A model generated the notes under the pieces. The model had not been told where the DNA came from. It saw only the letters and a program-made list of their open reading frames with translations, and searched no databases. A stretch of 64,000 bases of DNA from Neptuniibacter sp. CAU 1671 (GTDB taxonomy: Bacteria; Pseudomonadota; Gammaproteobacteria; Pseudomonadales; Balneatricaceae). The translations under genes and the position numbers were made by a program. The stretch spans positions 62,001 through 126,000 of the forward strand of contig NZ_JARHUE010000002.1 in NCBI RefSeq assembly GCF_029222905.1, in the 5' to 3' direction. Below, in pieces: positions 25,442 through 34,930 of this stretch. Each line of letters opens with the position of its first letter. The stretch's first letter is position 1.

Positions 25442-26719
25442 TCAGTCGTCTTCTGTTTCAGGCAGCGCCAGTATCCGTGCCGTTTTGATCAGGTTGTCAC
25501 CGATCTGCAGCGTCTCAATACGGTAGTTGCTGATCTGCACGCAGACATTGGCATCCGGTAGTGATTCCAGTTTTTCGGTAATCATACCATTGATGGTTTT
25601 GGGACCGTCGGTGGGCAGGTTCCAGCCCAGATGTTTGTTTACATCACGGATGTAGGCGGTGCCATCAACAAAATAGCTGCCATCTTCCTGCAGATGTACA
25701 TCATGGTTTTCATCCGGGTTGGTGTTGGACAGTTCGCCAACAATCTCTTCCAGAATATCTTCCAGGGTTACGATGCCCTGAATATCACCATATTCATCTA
25801 CCACAAGACCGATACGACGGTTCTGGCGCTGGAAGTGCAGCAGCTGAGTCTGCAGCGGCGTGCTCTCCGGAATAAAATACGGTTCACGGATTACCTGCAA
25901 AATCGCGGCTTTAGTGACGGTGCCGGAGCGAAACACCTGCGCCAGATTACGCATGTGCAGAATGCCCACCACCTTGTTCAGTTCGCCCTGATACACCGGA
26001 AGACGGGTGTGTTCGGTTGTACTCAGCTTTTCGATGATTGCATCAATCTCTTCATCCAGATCGATCCCCAGCACTTCGTTACGCGGGATCATGATGTCAT
26101 TGACAGTCACTTCATTCAGTTCCAGCACCCCCAACAGCATGTTCTGGTTGGTCTGGGGCAGCAGTGCGCCGGCTTCATGGACCAGTGTGCGCAGCTCTTC
26201 TGTGCTCAAATGGTGATTGTTGTCGCCGGTCATCTTGACCCCAAACAGCCGTAGAAAGCCGTTGGTGATGCCATTAATAATCCAGACCAGCGGGTAGATC
26301 AGCTTTAACAACGGGGTCAGTACATACGCAGCGGGGAAGGCGATTTTTTCTGGATTCAGTGCGGCCATGGTTTTGGGTGACACTTCAGCAAAGATCAGAA
26401 TCACTACGGTCAGGGCAGCGGTGGCGATGGCGATGCCCGTATCACCCCAGAGGCGGACCGCAATCACAGTCGCAATCGCTGAGGCCAGAATGTTGACGAA
26501 GTTGTTACCGATCAGGATCACACCAATGAGTCGGTCCGGGCGGGCCAGTAGTTTGCTGGCTTTGCGCGCACCGCGGTGTTTTTTGTTGACCAGATGCTTC
26601 AGCCGATAGCGGTTGAGGGACATCATCCCTGTTTCAGAACTGGAAAAGAAAGCGGAACAGAGGATGAGAAATACGAGTACCCCGAGCAGGGTGCTTATCG
26701 ATGCGTCTTCCAAGAGCAA
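25442..26719 (-). CDS. corB: CNNM/CorB-type membrane protein (YfjD-like)
   Basis: A 425-residue HlyC/CorC-family protein, linked to Mg2+/Co2+ transport. It has about four membrane helices in the first 150 residues, including FSSSETGMMSLNRYRLKHL and RLIGVILIGNNFVNILAS. A pair of CBS domains follows (about 195-320), and a C-terminal CorC/HlyC domain has VVDEYGDIQGIVTLEDILEE. It matches E. coli YfjD throughout. No ATG fits; TTG at 26719 or 26713 is the likely start. With ypjD and ffh nearby the order matches E. coli yfjD-ypjD-ffh. Confidence 0.9.
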   Translation of the reverse strand: MLLEDASISTLLGVLVFLILCSAFFSSSETGMMSLNRYRLKHLVNKKHRGARKASKLLARPDRLIGVILIGNNFVNILASAIATVIAVRLWGDTGIAIATAALTVVILIFAEVSPKTMAALNPEKIAFPAAYVLTPLLKLIYPLVWIINGITNGFLRLFGVKMTGDNNHHLSTEELRTLVHEAGALLPQTNQNMLLGVLELNEVTVNDIMIPRNEVLGIDLDEEIDAIIEKLSTTEHTRLPVYQGELNKVVGILHMRNLAQVFRSGTVTKAAILQVIREPYFIPESTPLQTQLLHFQRQNRRIGLVVDEYGDIQGIVTLEDILEEIVGELSNTNPDENHDVHLQEDGSYFVDGTAYIRDVNKHLGWNLPTDGPKTINGMITEKLESLPDANVCVQISNYRIETLQIGDNLIKTARILALPETEDD

Positions 26720-26797
26720 AAGGCCTGTATTGTGGATTGGAAAGCATTGTCAGTGCCCCCGCCGCGCCTGTCAAGGCTGGGGGCTAAGACGATCGGC

Positions 26798-27592
26798 CTA
26801 AGCGCTGTGCAAAATGAGCTCTGTCACGAACTTGCTGCCGAAATAGCCCAGTGCCAGGAATACAAAACTGCTTAAAGTCCAGCGGATTGCGGTATGGCTG
26901 CGCCAGCCAAAACTGATCCGGCCAAACAGCAGTGTGGCATAGAGTAACCAGGCTACCAGCGACAGCACGGTTTTATGGATCAGGTGTTGCGCAAACAAGT
27001 TGTCTTCAAACAGAAAGCCGGTGACCAGCGATGCCGTCAGCAGTATCAGTCCGGCCCAGAGTAGTTCGAACAGGAATCGTTCCATGGTCTGCAGCGGAGG
27101 CAGACTCGCGACCAGGCCGCGGGTGTGATGGTGTTTCAGGGCCGCTTCCTGACGCGAGAGCAACAGCGCCTGAAGTACTGCAATGGTAAAGACGCTGTAA
27201 GCCAGAATCGAGAGCAGGATATGGGCAATCAAGCCTGCAGCATAGGGTTTGCCGGGCTGAATTTCGGTAATGACGCTGAGTAGTGCGGTAATAGTTGCCA
27301 TCGGCAATACGCCGAGAAACAGGTTGTCGATTGCCTGTCTGAGGCTGCTGAGCAATACCAGGCCGGTGACCAGCCAGGCGATCAGCGAACCGGCACTGAA
27401 CAGGCTCAGGTTGAGTCCGCCGGGTTGATGCAGGACTTTGTATACAGATAGCGTATGGGCAACAAAACCGGCCAGTGCCAGCCATTTGAACAGAGATGGG
27501 TTTGCCGTACGTTTGCCCAGTACCGTCTGCCACTGCAGAACGCTGGCCAGTGCGTAGAGAAAAACAGCAACTAACGTGGAAAACAGAAGCAT
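26798..27592 (-). CDS. ypjD: CcsA/YpjD-like cytochrome c assembly family protein
   Basis: A 264-residue inner-membrane protein with about eight hydrophobic helices, of the cytochrome c assembly (CcmC/CcsA) family. Histidines of the heme-handling kind are present: LAGFVAHTLSVYK, GLIAHILLSILAYSVF and HLIHKTVLSLVAWLLY. The WWD loop typical of true heme exporters is not evident. E. coli YpjD has been tied to heme or corB partnership only loosely; function here is uncertain. It is transcribed divergently from ffh and toward corB. Confidence 0.88.
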   Translation of the reverse strand: MLLFSTLVAVFLYALASVLQWQTVLGKRTANPSLFKWLALAGFVAHTLSVYKVLHQPGGLNLSLFSAGSLIAWLVTGLVLLSSLRQAIDNLFLGVLPMATITALLSVITEIQPGKPYAAGLIAHILLSILAYSVFTIAVLQALLLSRQEAALKHHHTRGLVASLPPLQTMERFLFELLWAGLILLTASLVTGFLFEDNLFAQHLIHKTVLSLVAWLLYATLLFGRISFGWRSHTAIRWTLSSFVFLALGYFGSKFVTELILHSA

Positions 27593-27722
27593 TGGAATCC
27601 TTTAATACAGCCTGTCACCTGGAGGCCTGCAACATGATGATTATGCAGGCAGGCTTAGTGTGTCACATAACGCATATGGATTAAATAACAGGGCGCTATT
27701 CGCAGCGCAGATGAGCCTGGGG

Positions 27723-27728
27723 TATAAT
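27723..27728 (+). promoter_or_regulatory. -10 element of ffh promoter
   Basis: A perfect TATAAT in the ypjD-ffh intergenic region, about 95 bp before the ffh ATG. It is flanked by GGGG and GCCCCC, forming a GC-rich near-palindrome. No good -35 is seen at 16-18 bp. Confidence 0.6.
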
Positions 27729-27822
27729 TGCCCCCTTTTTAATAGCATCACAGAAATTAAATACGGTTGCGTGCAGCGGGGCTAAACGCCTCTGAAGGGC
27801 AGCTGTATAACCGGGGTACCCC

Positions 27823-29226
27823 ATGTTTGAAAACCTAACAGAACGGTTAACGCAAACACTGCGCAGTGTCACAGGTCAGGCCAAGCTGACGGAAGACAAC
27901 ATTAAAGGCACATTGCGTGAAGTGCGGATGGCCCTGCTGGAAGCGGATGTTGCGCTGCCGGTTGTAAAAGAGTTCATCAACAGCGTTAAAGAACGCGCTG
28001 TCGGGCAGGAAGTGACTAAAAGCCTGACCCCGGGCCAGGTCTTCGTCAAAATCGTCAATGAAGAGATGGTTCGCCTGATGGGCGAGGCCAACGAAAAACT
28101 CAATCTGGCAACGGTTCCGCCAGCCGTAGTGCTGATGGCGGGTCTGCAGGGTGCAGGTAAAACCACCTCGGTTGCCAAACTGGGTCGCCACCTGCGGGAG
28201 CGGGAGAAGAAAAAAGTGCTGGTTGTGTCGGCGGATATATACCGTCCGGCGGCGATCAAACAGCTGGAAACCCTGGCCGGTGAAGTTGAGGTGGATTTTT
28301 TCCCGTCCACGGCGGATCAGGATCCGGTGGATATCGCCAACGCTGCAATCGCTCATGCCCGGATTCAGCACCATGATGTGGTGCTGGTGGATACCGCTGG
28401 CCGGTTGCACGTTGATGAAGAGATGATGGGCGAAATTCGCCGTCTGCACGATGCGGTCAAACCGATTGAAACCCTGTTTGTGGTGGATGCCATGACCGGT
28501 CAGGATGCGGCCAATACCGCCCGGGCCTTCAATGATGTACTGCCACTCACCGGTGTGATTCTGACCAAAACCGACGGTGATGCCCGCGGTGGTGCGGCAC
28601 TGTCTGTGCGTCAGATTACTGGCAAACCGATCAAGTTTATCGGTGTCGGTGAAAAGGTTGATGCACTGGATCCGTTCCATCCGGACCGTATCGCTTCCCG
28701 TATTCTGGGTATGGGCGATGTGCTTTCTCTGATCGAGGAAGCAGAACAGAAGATCGACAAAGAGAAAGCGGAAAAATTTGCCAAGAAGATCAAAAAAGGT
28801 AAAGGCTTTGATCTGGAAGACTTCCGCGAGCAGATCTCTCAGATGAAAAACATGGGTGGTATGGCTGGATTGCTGGATAAACTGCCGGGCATGGGTCAGC
28901 TGGCTCAGGCAGCAGAAGCCGCCAATGCCGAAAAAGGCATTGTGCAGATGGAAGCGATCATCAACTCCATGACGCCTGATGAGCGCCGTAAACCGGATAT
29001 TATCTCAGGCTCGCGCAAAAAACGTATCGCGCTGGGTTCAGGAACCCAGGTGCAGGACGTCAACCGGCTGCTGAAACAGCATAAACAGATGTCTAAAATG
29101 ATGAAGAAATTCAGCGGCAAGGGCATGGGTAAACTGATGCGTGGCATGAAGGGTATGTTACCGCCGGGTATGGGCGGTGGCATGGGTGGTCCCGGAGGCT
29201 TTGGTGGCGGTGGTTTCCCGCGCTAA
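27823..29226 (+). CDS. ffh: Signal recognition particle protein Ffh
   Basis: A 467-residue SRP54 GTPase that binds 4.5S RNA and signal sequences and docks with FtsY at the membrane. The N domain covers residues 1-85. The G domain has the P-loop GLQGAGKTTSVAKLG near residue 107, DTAGRLHVDEEMM and TKTDGDARGGAALS. The M domain from about 330 is methionine-rich (QMKNMGGMAGLLDKLPGMG), and contains the RNA-binding SGSRKKRIALGSG. A Gly/Met-rich tail closes it. Confidence 0.98.
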   Translation: MFENLTERLTQTLRSVTGQAKLTEDNIKGTLREVRMALLEADVALPVVKEFINSVKERAVGQEVTKSLTPGQVFVKIVNEEMVRLMGEANEKLNLATVPPAVVLMAGLQGAGKTTSVAKLGRHLREREKKKVLVVSADIYRPAAIKQLETLAGEVEVDFFPSTADQDPVDIANAAIAHARIQHHDVVLVDTAGRLHVDEEMMGEIRRLHDAVKPIETLFVVDAMTGQDAANTARAFNDVLPLTGVILTKTDGDARGGAALSVRQITGKPIKFIGVGEKVDALDPFHPDRIASRILGMGDVLSLIEEAEQKIDKEKAEKFAKKIKKGKGFDLEDFREQISQMKNMGGMAGLLDKLPGMGQLAQAAEAANAEKGIVQMEAIINSMTPDERRKPDIISGSRKKRIALGSGTQVQDVNRLLKQHKQMSKMMKKFSGKGMGKLMRGMKGMLPPGMGGGMGGPGGFGGGGFPR

Positions 29227-29259
29227 ACCAGGCGGCGGAAAAAAACAGTAAAGCACTTT

Positions 29260-29301
29260 ATCAGGGCGGTAAATTCGCGTAGAATTGCCGCCCTGATTTT
29301 T
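29260..29301 (+). terminator. Hairpin after ffh, likely terminator
   Basis: ATCAGGGCGG (29260-29269) pairs with CCGCCCTGAT (29288-29297), a perfect 10-bp stem, followed by TTTTT. The loop holds TAGAAT, a possible -10 for the rpsP operon. It probably ends ffh and separates it from rpsP. Confidence 0.75.
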
Positions 29302-29386
29302 AATGGCCCAATCTGTCTTTCAAAAGCAGAGCGGATAATCAAACTGTGGGCGATTTCAAAACCCACTCAGTAAAGGGATCTAACGC

Positions 29387-29638
29387 ATGGTAACAATTCG
29401 TTTGTCTCGCGGCGGCGCCAAAAAGCGTCCTTTCTATCACATTTCGGTGGCTGACTCGCGTAATGCGCGTGATGGTCGCTTTATTGAGCGGATCGGCTTC
29501 TTTAATCCGACTGCACGTGGTCAGGAAGAGCGTCTGCGTATCGCTCTGGACCGTGTTGAATACTGGCAGGGTAAAGGTGCACAGCTGTCTGAGCGTGTAG
29601 CGACTCTGGTCAAGGAAGCTAAAAAAGCGTCAGCGTAA
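29387..29638 (+). CDS. rpsP: 30S ribosomal protein S16
   Basis: An 83-residue ribosomal protein of the 30S subunit. The sequence [20 protein letters not shown] and [13 protein letters not shown] is diagnostic. It is first of the conserved rpsP-rimM-trmD-rplS cluster, 26 bp before rimM, and has an AAAGGGA ribosome-binding site. Confidence 0.98.
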   Translation: MVTIRLSRGGAKKRPFYHISVADSRNARDGRFIERIGFFNPTARGQEERLRIALDRVEYWQGKGAQLSERVATLVKEAKKASA

Positions 29639-29664
29639 TGCTGTCGTACTGATCAGGTAGCCGG

Positions 29665-30198
29665 ATGAGCAGTAAGAACAGCGAAGAAACTGTTGTACTT
29701 GGCAGTGTTACTGCAGTCTACGGAGTAAAGGGTTGGGTGAAAATTTTCTCCCACACCGATCCGATAGAAAACATCTTTGGTTACAAGCCCTGGTTAATGG
29801 AGTTTGATGGCGTCTGGAAACCGGTAGCGGTGGAAGATGGCAAACCCCATGGCAAGGGACTGATCGCCAAACTGAAAGGCATTGATGATCGTGATCTGGC
29901 TGCCACTTATTGTGGTAAAGAGATCCGGGTTGATGCCAGCCAGTTACCCGTTCTTGAAGAGGGCGAGTATTACTGGAGTCAGTTGGAAAATTTATTGGTT
30001 TATACCGAGTCCGGTGTGTTGCTGGGCAAGGTAAGTCACCTGATGGAAACCGGCTCAAATGATGTGCTGGTGGTCAAGGGAACCGAACAGAGCATCGATC
30101 GCAAACAGCGTTTGTTGCCCTGGTTGCCAGATCAGGTGGTTAAAGAGATTGACCTGGAATCAGGTACCATGCGGGTCGATTGGGACCCGGAGTTCTGA
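29665..30198 (+). CDS. rimM: 16S rRNA processing protein RimM
   Basis: A 177-residue assembly factor that acts in maturation of the 30S head and binds S19. The N-terminal domain has VVLGSVTAVYGVKGWVKIFS; the PRC-barrel domain from about residue 100 has EEGEYYWSQLENLLVYTESG and ends MRVDWDPEF. It lies between rpsP and trmD as in most proteobacteria, three bases before trmD. Confidence 0.97.
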   Translation: MSSKNSEETVVLGSVTAVYGVKGWVKIFSHTDPIENIFGYKPWLMEFDGVWKPVAVEDGKPHGKGLIAKLKGIDDRDLAATYCGKEIRVDASQLPVLEEGEYYWSQLENLLVYTESGVLLGKVSHLMETGSNDVLVVKGTEQSIDRKQRLLPWLPDQVVKEIDLESGTMRVDWDPEF

Positions 30199-30201
30199 AC
30201 C

Positions 30202-30951
30202 GTGTGGTTCGGTGTGGTTACCCTCTTTCCGGAGATGTTTGAAGCGATAACACGCTTTGGCGTCAGCGGAAGAGCGGTAAAAAACGGTCTGATACAACTG
30301 CAGTGCTGGAGTCCACGGGACTTCACTCATGACAAGCACCGCACTGTAGATGACCGGCCTTATGGTGGTGGCCCCGGCATGTTGATGAAGGTGCAGCCAC
30401 TGCGGGATGCGATCCAGGCAGCTAAAGACGCTGCTGAGGGTGAGGTCAAGGTGATTTACCTCTCTCCCCAGGGTCGTAAACTGGACCATAAGGGTGTGCA
30501 GGAGTTGGCTGAACAAAAACGGCTGATCCTGGTAGCAGGGCGCTATGAAGGTATTGATGAGCGCCTGCTGGAGACTGATATTGATGAGGAGTGGTCGCTG
30601 GGCGATTTTGTGCTCAGCGGGGGCGAACTGCCAGCCATGACCCTGATAGATGCAGTCTCCCGACTGGTTCCCGGCGTGCTCGGGCATCAGGATTCGGCTA
30701 CTGAGGATTCGTTTTGTGATAGCCTGCTGGACTGTCCGCACTATACCCGCCCGGAACATCTTGACGGCATGGATGTACCTGAAGTGTTGCTGAGCGGCAA
30801 CCACGAGGAGATCAGACGCTGGCGTCTGAAACAGCAACTTGGCAGAACCTGGCAACGCCGGCCTGACCTGTTGGAAAACCTCGAGCTGACCGCCGAGCAG
30901 CAGTCATTGTTAACTGATTTTATCCGGGAGACCAGAGGGTCCGACGGTTGA
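30202..30951 (+). CDS. trmD: tRNA (guanine37-N1)-methyltransferase
   Basis: A 249-residue SPOUT methyltransferase that modifies G37 of tRNAs reading CNN codons. It opens [19 protein letters not shown] and has [29 protein letters not shown] and the knot region [17 protein letters not shown]. The start is GTG at 30202, directly before the conserved Trp. It is the third gene of the rpsP operon. Confidence 0.98.
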   Translation: MWFGVVTLFPEMFEAITRFGVSGRAVKNGLIQLQCWSPRDFTHDKHRTVDDRPYGGGPGMLMKVQPLRDAIQAAKDAAEGEVKVIYLSPQGRKLDHKGVQELAEQKRLILVAGRYEGIDERLLETDIDEEWSLGDFVLSGGELPAMTLIDAVSRLVPGVLGHQDSATEDSFCDSLLDCPHYTRPEHLDGMDVPEVLLSGNHEEIRRWRLKQQLGRTWQRRPDLLENLELTAEQQSLLTDFIRETRGSDG

Positions 30952-30969
30952 ATAGATTAGGAGCAAGCG

Positions 30970-31326
30970 ATGAGCGGCAAAAACCTGATTATTCAGCAGC
31001 TTGAAGCTGAACAGATGAGCAAAGAGATTCCTGACTTCGCACCGGGCGATACCGTTGTAGTTCAGGTTAAAGTAACTGAAGGTAACCGTACCCGTCTGCA
31101 GGCTTATGAAGGCGTGGTAATGGGTAAGCGTAACCGTGGTCTTAACTCCGCGTTTACCGTACGTAAAATCTCTCACGGCGTGGGTGTTGAGCGTACTTTC
31201 CAGACGTTCAGCCCAACTGTAGACAGCATCACTGTTAAGCGTCGTGGTGACGTGCGTCAGGCTAAACTGTACTACCTGCGTGAGCGCAGTGGTAAGTCTG
31301 CACGTATCAAAGAAAAGCTTAACTAA
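30970..31326 (+). CDS. rplS: 50S ribosomal protein L19
   Basis: A 118-residue large-subunit protein at the subunit interface. Seen: [37 protein letters not shown], and [15 protein letters not shown]. It is last of the rpsP operon and is followed by a strong terminator. Confidence 0.98.
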   Translation: MSGKNLIIQQLEAEQMSKEIPDFAPGDTVVVQVKVTEGNRTRLQAYEGVVMGKRNRGLNSAFTVRKISHGVGVERTFQTFSPTVDSITVKRRGDVRQAKLYYLRERSGKSARIKEKLN

Positions 31327-31342
31327 GCTGATCTTGATGCTG

Positions 31343-31370
31343 AAAAAACGGCCTTCGGGCCGTTTTTTTT
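31343..31370 (+). terminator. Terminator of the rpsP-rplS operon
   Basis: Stem AAACGGCC / GGCCGTTT with the stable loop TTCG, followed by eight T. It starts 17 bp after the rplS stop. Confidence 0.95.
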
Positions 31371-31514
31371 GTTTCAGAAACGGTGGGCTGGATTTTCCTG
31401 AGCTCCGGCCGTTAAGTGTTTTGGAGCGTGCTGGTTTTTTTACCCTTACTCAATTAAGGTTTATACGGATGATTATCCCCCCCCATGGAATTGCTTAAGA
31501 GCGGAGTCTGAGTC

Positions 31515-32927
31515 TTGCTGGCGACTTTAAGAGTGCTGAAAACACTGATACTTCTGGTGTTGTTTGTCGGATTGCTGGCAGCGTCAGCCTATCTATACAC
31601 CTGGTGGCAGGTGACCCGCAGCGCTGATGCGCTCAAAAATACAATCGCGCCCTTTCTGGATATGCACTACGACAGTGTAGAGATCGATCCTCTGAAGTCT
31701 GAAGCCGGACTGCTGAATGTGCGCCTGACCCCGGTGGGGATGCAGGATGATATTATTGTTGAGCGCATGGTTTTCAAAACGGATAACCAGTGGTCGCTCC
31801 TGATGGCGCCCACCAATCTTGATAAAGGCCAGTTGCCGGATGCATTTTCTTTTATGGTCTCCGGCATTGATTTTGATCTGCAGAGTGATTTTATGCAGAT
31901 GCTCACCACGCAGAGCGCGGCGCTGCAGGCGCAGGTGGGCACCAGTTATGAAACGCTGGGCTGTGGTGACCTGAATATGATGGGGTTGGCGCAGTGGCAG
32001 CAGATGGGGTTTCGACAACTGACCTCGGATTTGCAGCTCAATTACCGTATGGACCCGTTGGTGCAGTCGGCCCGGTTTGATCTGTTTGCAGAAACAGCCG
32101 GTGTGGCGCGGGTTGAAGGATCGTTGCAGATTGGTGTTGCTGAGCTTCATCCGACCCTGACCGGACTGATGACACCTAACACTTTGCTGGAAAGTATCGA
32201 ATTACGGATGCAGGATCTGGGTTATAACCTGCGGCGTAACCGCCTTTGTGCACAGCTCAATGAAGAAGAGATTACTGAATACCGCACGCGATACCGAGAA
32301 CTGCTGGCTGTGCGCCTGGCACAGGACGGGTGGGCGATACCAGTGCCTCTGCTGGATGCCTATGACACGTTGAATAACCCTGGCGGTTCTATGTTGGTGC
32401 GGGTCCGTCCGCAGATGGTGATGGGACCACAGGCAGCAGCGCTGATCCAGCAACCGGGTGACCTGCTGGCGGTATTGAAACCTTACGTAGAGTTTTCGGG
32501 CAAACCGGTGTCGGTACAGGATGTGCGCTGGGATCCCACCAAAAAACAGCAGCCGGCACTGGCAGTGCCAGCTCAGCCGAAGCCCGATACTGAGACTGAT
32601 ACCGCTGAGCAGGCCGTTTCAGAAGAGGAAGGTGCTGATGCTGAGGTCGCTGCTGAAACTGAAAATAGCCGCCCTGCCGGGCTTGGTAAACCGCTGATTG
32701 TGCTGCCGGAACCAAAAACCCTGAAACGGGTTGCGGTCAACGAACTGAAAGGTCATGTGGGCCATCAGGCGGTCTTGCGAACCTATTTCGGGCGTCGGGT
32801 GGAAGGACGAATCATTTCGGTAACATCGGCTGAAGTGGTCATTGAACATCGCCCGCCGGATGGACGCGGCACCGCCACCTATCCGATTGCCCGTGACAAG
32901 ATCCAAGTTGCCGAAGTGTTATTCTAA
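31515..32927 (+). CDS. Unknown membrane-anchored protein
   Basis: A 470-residue protein I do not recognise. An N-terminal hydrophobic helix (about residues 10-32, TLILLVLFVGLLAASAYLYTWW) suggests an inner-membrane anchor with the rest in the periplasm. Residues 35-290 are mixed alpha/beta with no evident motif. About residues 335-390 form an Ala/Glu/Pro/Thr-rich, probably disordered linker. A C-terminal domain (about 400-470) with GRRVEGRIISVTSAEVVIEH looks beta-rich. No ATG is available; TTG at 31515 with GGAG 9 bp upstream, or GTG at 31533, is the start. It is followed 6 bp later by xerD, so the two are likely co-transcribed. Confidence 0.75.
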   Translation: MLATLRVLKTLILLVLFVGLLAASAYLYTWWQVTRSADALKNTIAPFLDMHYDSVEIDPLKSEAGLLNVRLTPVGMQDDIIVERMVFKTDNQWSLLMAPTNLDKGQLPDAFSFMVSGIDFDLQSDFMQMLTTQSAALQAQVGTSYETLGCGDLNMMGLAQWQQMGFRQLTSDLQLNYRMDPLVQSARFDLFAETAGVARVEGSLQIGVAELHPTLTGLMTPNTLLESIELRMQDLGYNLRRNRLCAQLNEEEITEYRTRYRELLAVRLAQDGWAIPVPLLDAYDTLNNPGGSMLVRVRPQMVMGPQAAALIQQPGDLLAVLKPYVEFSGKPVSVQDVRWDPTKKQQPALAVPAQPKPDTETDTAEQAVSEEEGADAEVAAETENSRPAGLGKPLIVLPEPKTLKRVAVNELKGHVGHQAVLRTYFGRRVEGRIISVTSAEVVIEHRPPDGRGTATYPIARDKIQVAEVLF

Positions 32928-32933
32928 GCCTCG

Positions 32934-33863
32934 ATGACGGCCAACACTGCTCAATTTCCTCTGTCTGCTCAGTCGGATGGGCATATCGAAGCCTATCTGG
33001 ATGCCATCTGGATGGAAAAAGGACTCAGTGAAAATACCCTGGGTTCCTATCGCAGAGACCTGCGTGCGTTTGCCGGCTGGCTGGAAGCGCAGGGCATAAA
33101 ACTCCTGCGTTGCCAGCGTATAAATCTACAGCAATACCTCGCCTGGCGACTAAAACAGCGCCTGAAACCCAGCTCAACGGCCCGTATGCTCTCCTGCCTG
33201 CGGGGCTTCTACCGTTTTCAACTGCGTGAAAATCAGATCGCTGAAGACCCGACCCTGCTGATTGAAAGCCCGAAACAGGGGCGACCTCTGCCGAAAACCC
33301 TGACTGAACATGATGTTGAGCAACTGCTGGCGGCACCTCAGCTGGAAGATCCGGTGCAGTTTCGTGACCGGGTGATGCTGGAGGTATTGTATGCCACCGG
33401 GATGCGCGTCAGTGAACTGGTGGGGCTGGAATTGCAGATGATGAACCTGAATCAGGGTGTTATCCGGGTCATCGGCAAAGGTGATAAAGAGCGACTGGTA
33501 CCGCTGGGTGAAGAAGCAATCAGTTGGCTAAAGCGTTACCTGACACAGGTGCGCCCGCTTTTACTGAACGCGTCAGATGTGACGCTGGAGGCTGTTTTTC
33601 CCAGCCGGCGAGGGCAGTTTATGACCCGCCAGACTTTCTGGCATCGTATCAAACGTCATGCGTTAGTGGCGGGTATTGAGAAACCGCTGTCGCCCCACGT
33701 GCTCCGGCATGCGTTTGCAACCCATCTGTTGAATCACGGTGCGGATCTGAGGGTGGTGCAGATGTTGTTAGGTCACAGTGACCTGTCCACTACTCAGATC
33801 TATACCCATGTGGCTCAACAGCGATTGCAAAGCCTGCACCAGCAGCATCATCCACGGGGCTGA
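32934..33863 (+). CDS. xerD: Site-specific tyrosine recombinase XerD
   Basis: A 309-residue recombinase that resolves chromosome dimers at dif with XerC and FtsK. The N-terminal SAM-like domain has GLSENTLGSYRRDLRAFAGW. The catalytic domain has GMRVSELVGL (first Arg), IGKGDKERLVPLG (Lys), HVLRHAFATHLLNHGADLRV (His-x-x-Arg) and the nucleophile in QIYTHV. All catalytic residues are present. The adjacent dsbC and the downstream hom-thrC-recJ order supports XerD rather than a phage integrase. Confidence 0.95.
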   Translation: MTANTAQFPLSAQSDGHIEAYLDAIWMEKGLSENTLGSYRRDLRAFAGWLEAQGIKLLRCQRINLQQYLAWRLKQRLKPSSTARMLSCLRGFYRFQLRENQIAEDPTLLIESPKQGRPLPKTLTEHDVEQLLAAPQLEDPVQFRDRVMLEVLYATGMRVSELVGLELQMMNLNQGVIRVIGKGDKERLVPLGEEAISWLKRYLTQVRPLLLNASDVTLEAVFPSRRGQFMTRQTFWHRIKRHALVAGIEKPLSPHVLRHAFATHLLNHGADLRVVQMLLGHSDLSTTQIYTHVAQQRLQSLHQQHHPRG

Positions 33864-33944
33864 AGTGGAATGAACTTGCTGTTATTCTGCCAGTCCTAGT
33901 GATCAGGAATCCGCGTCTCCTGCGGTGTTAGCGTTGAGGAATGT

Positions 33945-34682
33945 ATGAAAAAGTGTTTTGCATTTTTGGGCTGTCTTTTGTGGACCGGAATGGTCTGGGC
34001 AGTAGATGAGGATGTCGTCCAGCGTATCACGCAGAATCTGCAACAGGTGGATACTCGGATTGAAGTACAGTCGGTAAAGGACGCGCCGATGGAGGGGATG
34101 TTTGAAGTCACACTCTCCACCGGGGATGTTCTCTACTCGAATGCGCAGGGTGAGTATTTTCTGATCGGTCAGCTCTACCGGTTCAGTAAAGATCAGGGTT
34201 TCGTAAATCTGACTGAACAGCAGCGCAAAACCAGCCGTCGGGAATTGATGGCGCAAGTGGCCGATAAAGATACTGTGGTTTTCGCGCCTAAAGGCGAAGT
34301 CAAAGCAACCATTGATGTCTTCACCGATGTTGACTGCCCTTACTGCCGCAAGCTGCATCAGGAAGTGCCCAAGCTGAATGAGATGGGTGTGAAAGTGCGT
34401 TATCTGGCGTTTCCGCGCAAAGGTGAGGGCAGCCCAACTTTCAATCAGATGGTCTCTATCTGGTGTGCTGAGGGTGAAGCACGTCAGTCTGCCCTGACAG
34501 ATGTGAAAGCGGGTGCTAAACTGCCCGCTGCAACTTGTGTTAACCCGGTTCAGGCACAATATCATCTGGGACAGGATGTCGGTGTGACCGGCACACCGGC
34601 TACCGTTCTTGAAGATGGTACATTGGTACCTGGATACCTGCCTGCAGCTAACATGGCAAAAATTCTGGGTATCACTGAGTAA
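33945..34682 (+). CDS. dsbC: Thiol:disulfide interchange protein DsbC
   Basis: A 245-residue periplasmic disulfide isomerase. Residues 1-19 are a signal peptide (MKKCFAFLGCLLWTGMVWA). The dimerisation domain comes next, then the thioredoxin fold with the active site CPYC near residue 131 in DVDCPYCRKLHQEV, and the cis-Pro loop GVTGTPATVLEDGTLVPGY. A second cysteine pair (WCAEGEA... ATCVNP) is as in E. coli. The xerD-dsbC pair is conserved. GAGGA precedes the ATG. Confidence 0.95.
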   Translation: MKKCFAFLGCLLWTGMVWAVDEDVVQRITQNLQQVDTRIEVQSVKDAPMEGMFEVTLSTGDVLYSNAQGEYFLIGQLYRFSKDQGFVNLTEQQRKTSRRELMAQVADKDTVVFAPKGEVKATIDVFTDVDCPYCRKLHQEVPKLNEMGVKVRYLAFPRKGEGSPTFNQMVSIWCAEGEARQSALTDVKAGAKLPAATCVNPVQAQYHLGQDVGVTGTPATVLEDGTLVPGYLPAANMAKILGITE

Positions 34683-34736
34683 CCGTTTGCCGCGACCGTG
34701 TCCCGGCCTCGAGCCGGAGTGGCGGTTGCAGCCTCA

Positions 34737-34769
34737 GGGCGATGCGCAGCATCTGTTGCTGCATCGCCC
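34737..34769 (+). terminator. Strong hairpin after dsbC
   Basis: GGGCGATGC (34737-34745) pairs perfectly with GCATCGCCC (34761-34769). It is followed by a pyrimidine tract (CTTCTCTCCTCTCTCT) rather than a pure T-run, so it may be a weak terminator or an mRNA-end stabiliser. Confidence 0.5.
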
Positions 34770-34845
34770 GCCTTCTCTCCTCTCTCTGCTATTCTCAATC
34801 ACCTGCAATATCGCTAATTGCATAGAGTCGTAAAACGCTTTTCGC

Positions 34846-34851
34846 TATAAT
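34846..34851 (+). promoter_or_regulatory. -10 element of hom-thrC promoter
   Basis: A perfect TATAAT 79 bp before the hom start codon. No strong -35 hexamer is found at the best spacing. No threonine- or isoleucine-rich leader peptide was found, so thr-type attenuation is not supported. Confidence 0.55.
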
Positions 34852-34930
34852 GCGCGACTTAGTTTTGTGCTGCGGGTAAAACCCGTTGTTTCGTCGATCA
34901 AAACGTCCAACGAAAAGGTGAGGTGCACAG

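Noticed and set aside
32934-33863. xerD gene as a mobile-element integrase
   Set aside because: Its context (dsbC, hom, thrC, recJ) and full-length XerD-type sequence show the chromosomal dimer resolvase.
34743-34826. A 27-codon frame between dsbC and hom as a thr leader peptide
   Set aside because: It has no run of Thr or Ile codons, only scattered Ile and several Cys, and no antiterminator pair with a T-run before hom.
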